Of a DNA stretch of 64,000 nucleotides, positions 16,850 to 25,553 are shown in pieces. Numbering within the stretch: position 1 is the stretch's first letter; every line of letters begins with the position of its first letter. This DNA comes from Propionivibrio sp. (GTDB lineage Bacteria > Pseudomonadota > Gammaproteobacteria > Burkholderiales > Rhodocyclaceae): NCBI GenBank assembly GCA_016705685.1, contig JADJLB010000001.1:1024422-1088421 (forward strand). The letters are read 5' to 3'. Made by a program: the position numbers and the translations under genes. A model generated the notes under the pieces. The model did not search any database. It worked only from the letters and a program-made list of their open reading frames with translations, and was not told the origin of the DNA.

Positions 16850-17010
16850 TACCTCAACCCATAAATTTCGCTATGTTCGACACGTCCCGCATCACCGACT
16901 GCTTTGTCGCTCATCCTCGCCATAGCTACGGCTATGGCTGCGGTTCGCTTCGTGCACTCGGCGCGCGGATACGTGCCTCGGCATGTACGCAAACTTATGG
17001 GTTGAGGTAC
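16849..17010. repeat. 162-bp inverted-repeat element (MITE/REP-like)
   Basis: A perfect 16-bp terminal inverted repeat, GTACCTCAACCCATAA at 16849-16864 and its reverse complement at 16995-17010, flanks ~130 bp. The next ~25 nt inward are imperfectly complementary. Inside, GCCATAGC-TACG-GCTATGGC (about 16921-16940) forms an 8-bp stem with a TACG loop closed by C-G, the extra-stable UNCG type if transcribed. The element starts at the last base of the mshN stop codon and ends 4 bp before the comF stop codon, so it also serves as the spacer between convergent genes. No coding capacity. Copy number elsewhere is unknown. Confidence 0.75.
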
Positions 17011-17014
17011 GAGC

Positions 17015-17686
17015 CTACATGGGTTTGGGTATTGCCCGGGCGACGACGAGCAGCGTAATTTCGGCCGCGCCATGCAGTTTGAGGGTGCGTGCGCACTCGT
17101 CCAGCGAAGCGCCGCTGGTCATGACATCATCAACCAGAATCACCCGCTTCCCCGTGCAATCCGTAGAACAATGGAATGCGCCGCGAATGTTCTTCACGCG
17201 GTCGCGCCAGTCCAGATGGGCCTGGGCCGGCGTGTTCCGCGTGCGGGTGCAGCTCGTCGTATCGATCGGCAGTCCCAATGCGGCGCCGACCGGGCGAGCG
17301 AGTTCCAGCGCCTGGTTGAAGCCGCGTTCGCGCAGGCGCTGCGGGTGCAGAGGCAGAGGGATGATGACATCGGCCGCAATGTTCCGGCTCAGGGCCGCCA
17401 GTTGTCGCCCGATGTAGGCGCCAAGCGCCAGGCGATGTCCGTATTTGAACGATTGAATCAGTTTGTCTACGGGAAAGTCATAGTGGTAAGCGGCAAGCGT
17501 GGCGTCGTAATGGGGTGGCTTGGCGAGGCAGCGACCGCAAATTTCGCCGAAGGATGTTGGAACGGCGCAGCGCGGACAACGCATTTCGTCCAGCCGCCTG
17601 AGTTCGGCGGCGCAGTCGCCACATAAGAGACTGTCCGCACTGTTTGCCGCGCACAACAGGCAATCCTGTTCCAGCAAGCGGCCCAT
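17015..17686 (-). CDS. comF: ComF-family phosphoribosyltransferase-like protein
   Basis: The N-terminus carries a four-Cys-pair zinc-ribbon pattern (CLLC, CGDC, CPRC, CGRC), followed by a phosphoribosyltransferase domain with the PRPP-site 'VILVDDVMTSGASL'. ComF proteins are linked to DNA uptake and recombination steps of natural transformation, which fits a genome with type IV pili. The frame is open up to 17833, but that would overlap the bioB start; the Met at 17686 (MGRLLEQDC) gives a normal ComF length (~223 residues). No convincing ribosome-binding site decides the start. Divergent from bioB. Confidence 0.82.
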   Translation of the reverse strand: MGRLLEQDCLLCAANSADSLLCGDCAAELRRLDEMRCPRCAVPTSFGEICGRCLAKPPHYDATLAAYHYDFPVDKLIQSFKYGHRLALGAYIGRQLAALSRNIAADVIIPLPLHPQRLRERGFNQALELARPVGAALGLPIDTTSCTRTRNTPAQAHLDWRDRVKNIRGAFHCSTDCTGKRVILVDDVMTSGASLDECARTLKLHGAAEITLLVVARAIPKPM

Positions 17687-17831
17687 ACCGCGTTTGAGCT
17701 GACGCGCCAGGCCGATGAGTCTGGTCTTCAAGCCCGTTTTTTGGGTTAATATCGGCCATTCCGAATCGCGCCTGACCGGTTCGTGTCCATCTGCCTCTTG
17801 TTTGTTTTCCTTTTTCCGGTAGGTTTTGCTC

Positions 17832-18821
17832 ATGAATACAATCTCTCCAGCGGTTGCGCTGACCCCCGATACTTCGGCCCCGGTCCGTTCGGCAAAGTGG
17901 ACTGTCTCTCAAGTTGAAGCGCTTTACCAGATGCCTTTGATGGATCTGCTGTATCGCGCACAGCAGGTGCATCGCGAGAACTTCGATCCCAACGCGGTAC
18001 AACGTTCGACGCTGATCTCGATCAAGACTGGCGGTTGCTCGGAGGATTGCAGTTACTGTTCGCAGTCGGCACGATACCAGACCGAAACCGACCGCGAAGC
18101 GCTGATGCAGGTTGAGGACGTTCTGGCCGCCGCCAGGGAGGCCAAGGCCAAAGGGGCTTCGCGTTTCTGCATGGGCGCCGCCTGGCGTGGCCCGAAGGAA
18201 AAGGAGCTCGAGGTGGTCACGAGAATGATCCGCGAGGTCAAGTCGCTTGGCCTGGAAACCTGCGTGACCCTCGGCATGCTGAAAGAAGGCCAGGCCGGTC
18301 AGCTCAAGGAGGCCGGACTCGACTATTACAATCACAATCTGGACACCGATGCCGAGTTTTATGGCCAGGTGATCACCACGCACAAGCACGCCGATCGCGT
18401 CGACACGATTGCGCAGGTACGTCAAGCGGGTATCAAGGTGTGTTCCGGTGGCATTCTCGGCATGGGCGAATCGCGCAGGAATCGTGCCGCGATGGTGGCC
18501 CAGTTGGCCAATCTGAATCCTCCTCCCGAATCGGTGCCGATCAACAATCTGGTGGCTATACCGGGTACGCCACTGGCCAAGACCGAACAGATCGATAATT
18601 TTGAATTCGTGCGCACCATCGCCGCCGCACGCATCACCATGCCAAACAGCTTCGTCCGGCTATCAGCCGGTCGCGAGGCGATGTCCGACGAGATGCAGGC
18701 GATGTGTTTCTTCGCTGGCGCCAACTCGATTTTTTATTGCGACAAGTTGCTGACGACGAGCAATCCGGGAATTGACCGCGATCAGGCGCTGTTCGACAAG
18801 CTCGGTTTGCGTCCGATCTGA
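17832..18821 (+). CDS. bioB: Biotin synthase BioB
   Basis: A 329-residue radical-SAM enzyme that inserts sulfur into dethiobiotin, the last step of biotin synthesis. The SAM [4Fe-4S] motif CxxxCxxC is at Cys69, Cys73 and Cys76 ([10 protein letters not shown]). Further BioB signatures are 'YYNHNLDT' and '[11 protein letters not shown]', which supplies a [2Fe-2S] Cys. The ATG at 17832 is preferred to a TTG 6 nt upstream. bioC follows 6 nt after the stop, forming a small biotin operon. comF lies divergently upstream. Confidence 0.97.
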   Translation: MNTISPAVALTPDTSAPVRSAKWTVSQVEALYQMPLMDLLYRAQQVHRENFDPNAVQRSTLISIKTGGCSEDCSYCSQSARYQTETDREALMQVEDVLAAAREAKAKGASRFCMGAAWRGPKEKELEVVTRMIREVKSLGLETCVTLGMLKEGQAGQLKEAGLDYYNHNLDTDAEFYGQVITTHKHADRVDTIAQVRQAGIKVCSGGILGMGESRRNRAAMVAQLANLNPPPESVPINNLVAIPGTPLAKTEQIDNFEFVRTIAAARITMPNSFVRLSAGREAMSDEMQAMCFFAGANSIFYCDKLLTTSNPGIDRDQALFDKLGLRPI

Positions 18822-18827
18822 TGGCCT

Positions 18828-19712
18828 GTGAGCGCGCCGGCGCCGTTCGTTGATTCGCGGCAGGTAAGGCGTAATTTCGCGCGTGCGGCGGCAGACTACG
18901 ATGCCGCCGCCGTGTTGCCGCGCGAGGTGGGCAGCCGCATGCTCGAACGGCTCGACTATGTCCGGATCGAGCCCCGGCAAGTGCTGGATCTGGGCTGCGG
19001 TACCGGCCTCAGCCTGACGGCGCTCAGCGAACGCTACCCGAAGTCCCTGGTGCTCGGCGCCGACGCCTGCGAGGCCATGTTGCTGGCCGGCCGCCGGCGA
19101 CGTTCGAAATCGCGCTGGCTGTTTCCTTTTCTGCACAAGGGGAACGCGCTGGTTTCGGCCGACGCGCTCGCCTTGCCCTTCAAGCCGGGTTCGATGGAGT
19201 TGGTCTGGTCGAATCTGATGCTGCACTGGCTGGACGATCCTTTGCGAGCGTTTCGCGAGATGCATCGCGTTCTGGATGTCGGTGGTTTGCTGATGTTTTC
19301 GACTCTGGGGCCGGATACCTTGAAGGAATTGCGCGAAAGCTTTTCCGACGGTCATGCGCACACCCAGCGGTTTGCCGACATGCACGATTATGGCGATATG
19401 CTTCTTGACTGCGGCTTCGCCGATCCGGTGATGGATGTGGAGGTGCTGACCCTGACTTACACCAGCCTCGACGATCTTTTCCGCGATTTGCGTCAAAACG
19501 GCGCGGCCTGCGCCATGCAATCCAGATGTCATGGTCTGACCGGACGCTCGGCCTGGCTCTCGGCGCGAGCCGCGTACGAAAAGCGCGCCCGGGACGGCCG
19601 CTTGCCGGCGACCTTCGAGGTGGTTTATGGGCACGCCTGGAAGACACAGGCCAGAAAGACCCCGGACGGGAGTGCGATCGTCCGATTCGACCCCAAGCAA
19701 CGGCTACGCTAG
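18828..19712 (+). CDS. bioC: Malonyl-ACP O-methyltransferase BioC
   Basis: A 294-residue SAM-dependent methyltransferase starting with GTG 6 nt after bioB. Motif I is 'VLDLGCGTGLSL' (about residues 48-59), and 'LVWSNLMLHWLDDP' is the usual BioC post-II motif. It begins biotin synthesis by methylating malonyl-ACP. The residues before motif I (VRRNFARAAADYDAAA) match the BioC N-terminus. It carries an extra basic patch (GRRRRSKSRW) after the SAM site. Confidence 0.9.
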   Translation: MSAPAPFVDSRQVRRNFARAAADYDAAAVLPREVGSRMLERLDYVRIEPRQVLDLGCGTGLSLTALSERYPKSLVLGADACEAMLLAGRRRRSKSRWLFPFLHKGNALVSADALALPFKPGSMELVWSNLMLHWLDDPLRAFREMHRVLDVGGLLMFSTLGPDTLKELRESFSDGHAHTQRFADMHDYGDMLLDCGFADPVMDVEVLTLTYTSLDDLFRDLRQNGAACAMQSRCHGLTGRSAWLSARAAYEKRARDGRLPATFEVVYGHAWKTQARKTPDGSAIVRFDPKQRLR

Positions 19713-19724
19713 CCCCGGTGAATT

Positions 19725-19733
19725 TGTTATGAT
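19725..19733 (+). promoter_or_regulatory. Extended -10 promoter candidate for gpmI
   Basis: TGTTATGAT fits an extended -10 element (TGnTATGAT) 54 nt before the gpmI ATG and just after bioC. No good -35 hexamer is present, as is common for extended -10 promoters. Confidence 0.4.
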
Positions 19734-19787
19734 TTGCCGCTTGCCCTTCCGATTTACCGATTTTTCAATCCCAGGCAGGAACCCATC

Positions 19788-21440
19788 ATGCTGAAAAAAC
19801 TCGCTTCATTCGCCGGAGTCAATGGCCCGGTAGTCACCATCGTCATGGACGGTTACGGCATTCCCAAGTCCGAGGCCGGCAGCGCCATTGCCGCCGCGAG
19901 GAAGCCAACGCTCGACAAGCTCTTTGCCAACTATCCCAATATCACGCTGCGCGCTCACGGTACGGCAGTCGGGATGCCGTCCGATGACGACATGGGAAAT
20001 TCCGAAGTCGGTCACAACGCCATCGGTGCCGGTCAGGTATACAGCCAGGGGGCTTCACTGGTCGCCAATGCGATCGCCAGCGGAGCGATCTGGAAGGGCG
20101 AGGCCTGGCAGCAGATCGTGGCTGGCGCCAAGGCGGGCGCTAACGGAAAATCGGGTGCCATACATTTCATCGGCCTGTTCTCGGACGGTAACGTGCATAG
20201 CCACAACGACCATCTGAAAGCGATGGTGCAGCGTGCCAAGGAAGAGGGGGTTAAGGCGGTGCGCATTCACGCGCTTCTCGACGGCCGCGATGTGCCGGAA
20301 ACCAGCGCGCTGGAATACGTCGAGCCCTTTGAGGCTTTCCTCGCGGAAACCAGCACGGGCGGATTCGATGCGCGGATCGCGTCGGGCGGTGGGCGCATGA
20401 ATATCACCATGGACCGCTACGATGCCAACTGGAACATGGTGGATAAAGGCTGGCATACCCACATACTCGGCGAGGGCGATCAATTCGCCAGCGCATCGGA
20501 AGCGGTGAAGGCTTTGCGCCTGACGTTCCCGGGGACCATCGATCAGGACCTGCCGCCTTTTGTCATCGCCGAGGGTGGCCGGCCGGTCGGAACGATCGAG
20601 GATGGCGATTCCGTGGTCTTCTACAATTTCCGCGGCGATCGCGCGATTGAAATCACCCGAGCCTTCGAGGAAGACGGTTTTAACAAGTTCGACCGCGTGC
20701 GTCTGCCGAAAGTGACTTATGCTGGAATGCTGCAATATGACGGGGACCTCAAGTTGCCCAAGCGGTTTCTGGTCGATCCGCCAGCGATCATGGATACCTC
20801 GGGCGAGTGGTTTGCCAAGGGCGGTATTACGCAGTTTGCCTGCTCCGAGACGCAGAAATTCGGTCATGTGACCTACTTCTGGAATGGCAACCGCTCAGGA
20901 AAATTCGAGGGCGAAACCTATCAGGAAGTGCCGAGCGACGTAGTGCCCTTCGAGCAACGCCCGTGGATGAAGGCGGCCGAAATTGCCGACGCAATGATTG
21001 CGGCGTTGAAGAGCGGCAAGTTCAGAACCCTGCGCTGCAATTTCGCCAATGGCGACATGGTCGGGCACACGGGAAATTTCCGCGCCGCAACCATGTCGAT
21101 CGAGGCGGTGGATCTGGAACTCGCGCGCATCCTGCCGGTGATCGACGAGATGGGTGGGGTGGCGCTGATTACCGCGGATCATGGTAATGCCGATGAGATG
21201 TACGAGCTGGACAAGAAAACCAAGCAACCGGCGCAGAACAAGGACGGTTCCTTCAAGGCCAAGACCGCGCACACCTTGAACCCGGTTCCGTTGATTCTTT
21301 ACGACAATGTTTCGGGTGGCCGGCTTGGCCTGAAACAGAGTGCCACCGCCGGGCTGTCCAATCTGGCGGCCACGACGGCGAATCTTCTCGGCCTGGAAAA
21401 GCACGAAAAATGGGACGAGAGCTTGCTGGTGATCAAGTAG
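19788..21440 (+). CDS. gpmI: 2,3-bisphosphoglycerate-independent phosphoglycerate mutase
   Basis: A 550-residue glycolytic/gluconeogenic enzyme interconverting 3- and 2-phosphoglycerate. The N-terminal metal/phospho-Ser motif appears as 'DDDMGNSEVGHNAIGAG', where Ser is the phosphorylated residue. The C-terminal metal site is 'ITADHGNADEM'. The DDDMGNSEVGHN version and the length resemble plant/trypanosomatid-type enzymes more than the 514-residue E. coli form (SGQMGNSEVGH). The ATG at 19788 with AGGCAGGA upstream is chosen over in-frame codons from 19734. A terminator follows the stop. Confidence 0.93.
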   Translation: MLKKLASFAGVNGPVVTIVMDGYGIPKSEAGSAIAAARKPTLDKLFANYPNITLRAHGTAVGMPSDDDMGNSEVGHNAIGAGQVYSQGASLVANAIASGAIWKGEAWQQIVAGAKAGANGKSGAIHFIGLFSDGNVHSHNDHLKAMVQRAKEEGVKAVRIHALLDGRDVPETSALEYVEPFEAFLAETSTGGFDARIASGGGRMNITMDRYDANWNMVDKGWHTHILGEGDQFASASEAVKALRLTFPGTIDQDLPPFVIAEGGRPVGTIEDGDSVVFYNFRGDRAIEITRAFEEDGFNKFDRVRLPKVTYAGMLQYDGDLKLPKRFLVDPPAIMDTSGEWFAKGGITQFACSETQKFGHVTYFWNGNRSGKFEGETYQEVPSDVVPFEQRPWMKAAEIADAMIAALKSGKFRTLRCNFANGDMVGHTGNFRAATMSIEAVDLELARILPVIDEMGGVALITADHGNADEMYELDKKTKQPAQNKDGSFKAKTAHTLNPVPLILYDNVSGGRLGLKQSATAGLSNLAATTANLLGLEKHEKWDESLLVIK

Positions 21441-21468
21441 TCGCCGACAGGCGAGGCAAGAGCGACAC

Positions 21469-21499
21469 CAAAGAGCAGGGAAACCTGCTCTTTGTTTTT
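21469..21499 (+). terminator. Rho-independent terminator of gpmI
   Basis: CAAAGAGCAGG (21469-21479), a GAAA tetraloop and CCTGCTCTTTG (21484-21494) form an 11-bp perfect stem followed by TTTTT. It lies between the convergent gpmI and CBS-pair genes. Confidence 0.9.
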
Positions 21500-21509
21500 G
21501 GCCTGACGA

Positions 21510-21941
21510 TCAACTGGAGATGTAGCTTTCCAGTTGATCGATGATGAACTGCTGTTGGCTGATCATTTCCTTGACCATGTCGCCAATCGAAATGATACCC
21601 ACGACCAGACCTTCGTCGTCGAGGACTGGCAAATGGCGGAAGTGCTTTTCCGACATGATCGCTAGGCACTGCTCGACGGTGTGATTCATCGTCACGGAGA
21701 TCACCTTGTCGGTCATGATGTCGCTGACTTTCGTGTACACGGATACCTTGCCTTGCAGGATCACCTTGCGCGCATAATCGCGCTCGGAGAACATGCCTGC
21801 CAGACGCAGTCCGTCCAGGACAATTAGCGCCCCGACGTCATGCTCGGCCATGATTTCAAGTGCATGGAGTACCGTATCCTTGGGAGAGACCGTGGCCAGT
21901 TTCTTGCTCTTGCTCTCAATGAGTTGTTTGAGTGTTTTCAT
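21510..21941 (-). CDS. CBS-domain pair protein
   Basis: A 143-residue stand-alone protein consisting of two CBS motifs (about residues 10-65 and 75-130), each with the 'GALIVLDG/HLPVLDDEGLVVGIISIGD' type strands. Such proteins form a Bateman module that binds adenine nucleotides and senses energy or redox state; the regulated partner is not visible here. AAAGGA upstream of the ATG is a good ribosome-binding site. It is in the same orientation as the cytochrome c4 gene, 47 nt downstream of it. Confidence 0.88.
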   Translation of the reverse strand: MKTLKQLIESKSKKLATVSPKDTVLHALEIMAEHDVGALIVLDGLRLAGMFSERDYARKVILQGKVSVYTKVSDIMTDKVISVTMNHTVEQCLAIMSEKHFRHLPVLDDEGLVVGIISIGDMVKEMISQQQFIIDQLESYISS

Positions 21942-21988
21942 GGAGCGTCCTTTTGAGTGAGGTAAGACAAGGTTTTGTCTGGAACTAT

Positions 21989-22624
21989 TCAGCGCAGACC
22001 GGCAGCGTAATCGGCAACCGCTTTGATCTGCTTGTCGGAAAGCTTTTCGGCAATGCTGCGCATCATCATCTCTGGATCGTTTGACCGATCCTCGCTACGA
22101 AAGTTTTTCAACTGGCTTTCAGTGTACTCGGCATATTGCCCCGCAAGGCGCGGATACTGTGCCGGAACGCCGGCACCGGCAGGCCCATGGCACCCCGCGC
22201 AAGCCGGAATGCCTCGTTCAAAGTCGCCCTTGCGCCAGAGGCTCTTGCCCGCTTCAACCAGTTTGGCGTCGGCAGAAGTCGCCGGTTTCATTTTTTGCTG
22301 CGAGAAGTAGACGGCCAGGTTTTTCATGTCGTCGATACTCAGCGCGGCAGTCATGCCGGACATGATGGGATTGTTGCGCACGGCGGGCTTGCCGTCCTCG
22401 GATTTGAATTGGGTAAGTTGCTTGAACAAATAAGCCGAACCCTGACCGGCCAGAATGGGGTTGGCCGAAATCGGGCTGTTGCCGTCGGCGCCGTGACAGC
22501 CGACGCATACCGTTTCGGCAATCGTTTTGGCCTTGGCCAGATTGGGTTTGACTGCCGTTTCTTCGGCCGCAAAGGCGGAAACGCTGGTGGCCATGAAAAC
22601 TGCCAGTGCTGCGATGCGAATCAT
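21989..22624 (-). CDS. Diheme cytochrome c4
   Basis: A 211-residue periplasmic protein with a signal peptide (cleavage near AFA^AEE) and two class-I haem sites, CVGCH and CAGCH, with Met ligands expected in 'NPIMSGM' and 'DPEMMMRSIA'. The two-domain layout and the 'ISANPILAGQGSAYL' and 'QYPRLAGQYAEY' segments match cytochrome c4, an electron donor to terminal oxidases or other periplasmic acceptors. AGGAG lies 8 nt before the ATG. Divergent from engB across a 109-bp gap. Confidence 0.92.
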   Translation of the reverse strand: MIRIAALAVFMATSVSAFAAEETAVKPNLAKAKTIAETVCVGCHGADGNSPISANPILAGQGSAYLFKQLTQFKSEDGKPAVRNNPIMSGMTAALSIDDMKNLAVYFSQQKMKPATSADAKLVEAGKSLWRKGDFERGIPACAGCHGPAGAGVPAQYPRLAGQYAEYTESQLKNFRSEDRSNDPEMMMRSIAEKLSDKQIKAVADYAAGLR

Positions 22625-22733
22625 GTACTAACTCCTGTTGATCAGCGTGAGTTCAGAGATGCAAACTCCCAAACCTGATATTCTATAGCAGTTTTAGGCT
22701 GAGTCACGCCTGCCCCACTTTCCTGGTTTGCCG

Positions 22734-23474
22734 ATGCCTCTTTTTCAGAAGGCGGTTTTTCACACTACCGTCGCCAATTTACCCGATTTGCCCGCAGATG
22801 CTCAACGGGAGATTGCGTTTGCCGGACGCTCGAATGCTGGAAAATCGTCGGCCATCAACTCGCTGGCCAATCACAACCGCCTCGCCTATGTTTCCAAGAC
22901 ACCGGGGCGAACCCAGCATCTGAACTATTTCGTTCTCGATCCGGGAAAATACTTTGTCGACTTGCCCGGTTACGGGTTTGCCAAGGCACCGGAAGATATC
23001 CGTGCCCAGTGGGAGGGTTTGCTGGCGCCTTATCTGCGCTTTCGCCTGCCGCTGGTCGGCCTGGTGCTGATCATGGACAGCCGGCACCCCATGACCGATC
23101 TTGACCGGCAGATGATCGCCTGGTTCTCGCAAACCGGGAAGCCGATCCATGTCCTACTGTCCAAGGCAGACAAGTTGAACCGGCTTGAGCAGGCGCAGAC
23201 ACTGCGCGACGTGCAAGCAGAGCTGGAGAAAATTAGCGATAATGCAAGCCTCCAGCTTTTTTCTAGCCTGAGCAAGCTGGGTGTTGCTGAGGCCGAAACA
23301 CTGCTTGGTGATTGGCTTGGCATGGAGTCCAAGCCCTATTCGCTCCCGCCGGTCGGGTTGCGCGGCGAAAAGGTGGCACGCCCGAAGAATCGCAAGGCAA
23401 TGGGCTGGAGCGCAAGAAAATCCGGTGGCGTGGGCAAGCCCGGACAAAATAAAAAGCCCCCGGCAAAGGGATAG
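22734..23474 (+). CDS. engB: Ribosome biogenesis GTPase EngB (YsxC/YihA)
   Basis: A 246-residue small GTPase needed for assembly of the large ribosomal subunit. G1 'GRSNAGKSS' (about residues 31-39), G2 Thr in 'SKTPGRTQ', G3 'DLPGYGFAK', G4 'SKADKL' and G5 'SSLSKLG' are all present. The ATG at 22734 is taken over a TTG two codons upstream. The C-terminal ~35 residues form a basic, low-complexity tail (RPKNRKAMGWSARKSG...) beyond the GTPase fold. Divergent from the cytochrome c4 gene. Confidence 0.95.
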   Translation: MPLFQKAVFHTTVANLPDLPADAQREIAFAGRSNAGKSSAINSLANHNRLAYVSKTPGRTQHLNYFVLDPGKYFVDLPGYGFAKAPEDIRAQWEGLLAPYLRFRLPLVGLVLIMDSRHPMTDLDRQMIAWFSQTGKPIHVLLSKADKLNRLEQAQTLRDVQAELEKISDNASLQLFSSLSKLGVAEAETLLGDWLGMESKPYSLPPVGLRGEKVARPKNRKAMGWSARKSGGVGKPGQNKKPPAKG

Positions 23475-23482
23475 CCGGGGGC
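23456..23482. terminator. G+C hairpin overlapping the engB stop codon
   Basis: GCCCCCGGC (23456-23464) pairs with GCCGGGGGC (23474-23482), a 9-bp perfect stem with a 9-nt loop. It includes the engB stop codon. AAAAA precedes it and AAAA follows it, so the U-run needed for intrinsic termination exists only on the minus strand. It may still stabilize or pause the + transcript. Confidence 0.45.
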
Positions 23483-23554
23483 AAAATGCCTTACGTAGAA
23501 GCAAGGCGCCCGCTCAGGGAGTTGAAGCGGGAGATGGGGTGAACCATCTGTTGA

Positions 23555-24646
<1,092 letters not shown>

Positions 24647-24652
24647 TCGAGG

Positions 24653-25534
24653 TCAGCACGCCAGCGGCGAAAGATCGAGTTTGCCGTCCTTGACCGCCGG
24701 ACACCAGAAATATGCGCCCGAGACTGGTTGGGTAAATTTGAACAGCGCATCGACAACTCCGTCTTCGGCTCCAGCCATGCGCTGCAGTTGCGCTTCGAAG
24801 GCGTAGAACGACGCCGCGAAAGCGACAAACATCAGGCCGGCGTCGCTGGCGTCTGACCATGGCATCGAGCGGCGCAGTACGAAGGCTTCCGGGGTGAAGC
24901 TTTCCTGTGCGGTGCGCTTGACGTGCGCGGTTTCGGGGGCGTCGTCGATTTCCTCGTTGTCGACCAGTCGCCGTCCGATGGAACTGTCCTTTTCGCCTTC
25001 GGTCATCGATTCCAGACGTTCGAAATCATGCCGCCAGCGCTGCGTGGCGACAAAGCTTGACCCCCGGATCGTCGGATGCTCAGCGCCGATCATGGCGGTG
25101 TGGATCGCCTCGTCGCCCGTCGGATTCTCGGTGCCGTCGACATAACCGGAAAGGTCGCGCCCTTCGGCATACTTGAAGGCGTCCCAGCTTTCCTTGAGCC
25201 GGAAGGCCGGCGCCAAGACCCTGACCAGCCGCTGCGAGCGGAGAACAATCTCTCCTCGCTCATCGCCGCGCAACCAGACCCAGAGGACTTCCGGGGCGCG
25301 CTCGATCACCAGTCCCGGCGCAGTAATCGTCGGGAAGTTTTTGAGGCCGGGAATCGAAGTCTTCATCAGCGATACCAGGGTTTGGCCAATGCCGATGACC
25401 GTATAGTCATCCTCTGCAAGTTCGCCGAGCACGCGCAGCCCATCCCTGACGCGGGCCGGATCGCCAATGGCGAAGGAGAGATAACGCGCCTGGTTCGGCA
25501 CGGGCAGGAGAATTCCGCGTTGTAGTGTATTCAT
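24653..25534 (-). CDS. DyP-type haem peroxidase (YfeX-like)
   Basis: A 293-residue Dyp-type peroxidase with no export signal, so probably cytoplasmic. The family motif GxxDG is GYVDG (residues 130-134, Asp133 distal acid), the proximal haem ligand is most likely His204 (AHVKRT), and the distal Arg lies in 'VLRRSMPW'. It oxidizes phenolic or dye-like substrates with H2O2 in relatives; the physiological substrate here is unknown. The start at 25534 (MNTLQRGILLPVP) is preferred over a longer open frame that overlaps glnE. It lies 19 nt after the glnE stop, so it is probably co-transcribed with glnE. Confidence 0.9.
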   Translation of the reverse strand: MNTLQRGILLPVPNQARYLSFAIGDPARVRDGLRVLGELAEDDYTVIGIGQTLVSLMKTSIPGLKNFPTITAPGLVIERAPEVLWVWLRGDERGEIVLRSQRLVRVLAPAFRLKESWDAFKYAEGRDLSGYVDGTENPTGDEAIHTAMIGAEHPTIRGSSFVATQRWRHDFERLESMTEGEKDSSIGRRLVDNEEIDDAPETAHVKRTAQESFTPEAFVLRRSMPWSDASDAGLMFVAFAASFYAFEAQLQRMAGAEDGVVDALFKFTQPVSGAYFWCPAVKDGKLDLSPLAC

Positions 25535-25553
25535 TTGCGTGCTCTCGGTTGGG

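Noticed and set aside
17687-17833. Longer ComF start at 17833
   Set aside because: The extra 49 residues would overlap the bioB start and its leader, and they do not resemble the ComF N-terminus.
23456-23482. Hairpin at the engB stop as a classical + strand terminator
   Set aside because: No U-run follows on the + strand; it is listed as an ambiguous hairpin only.
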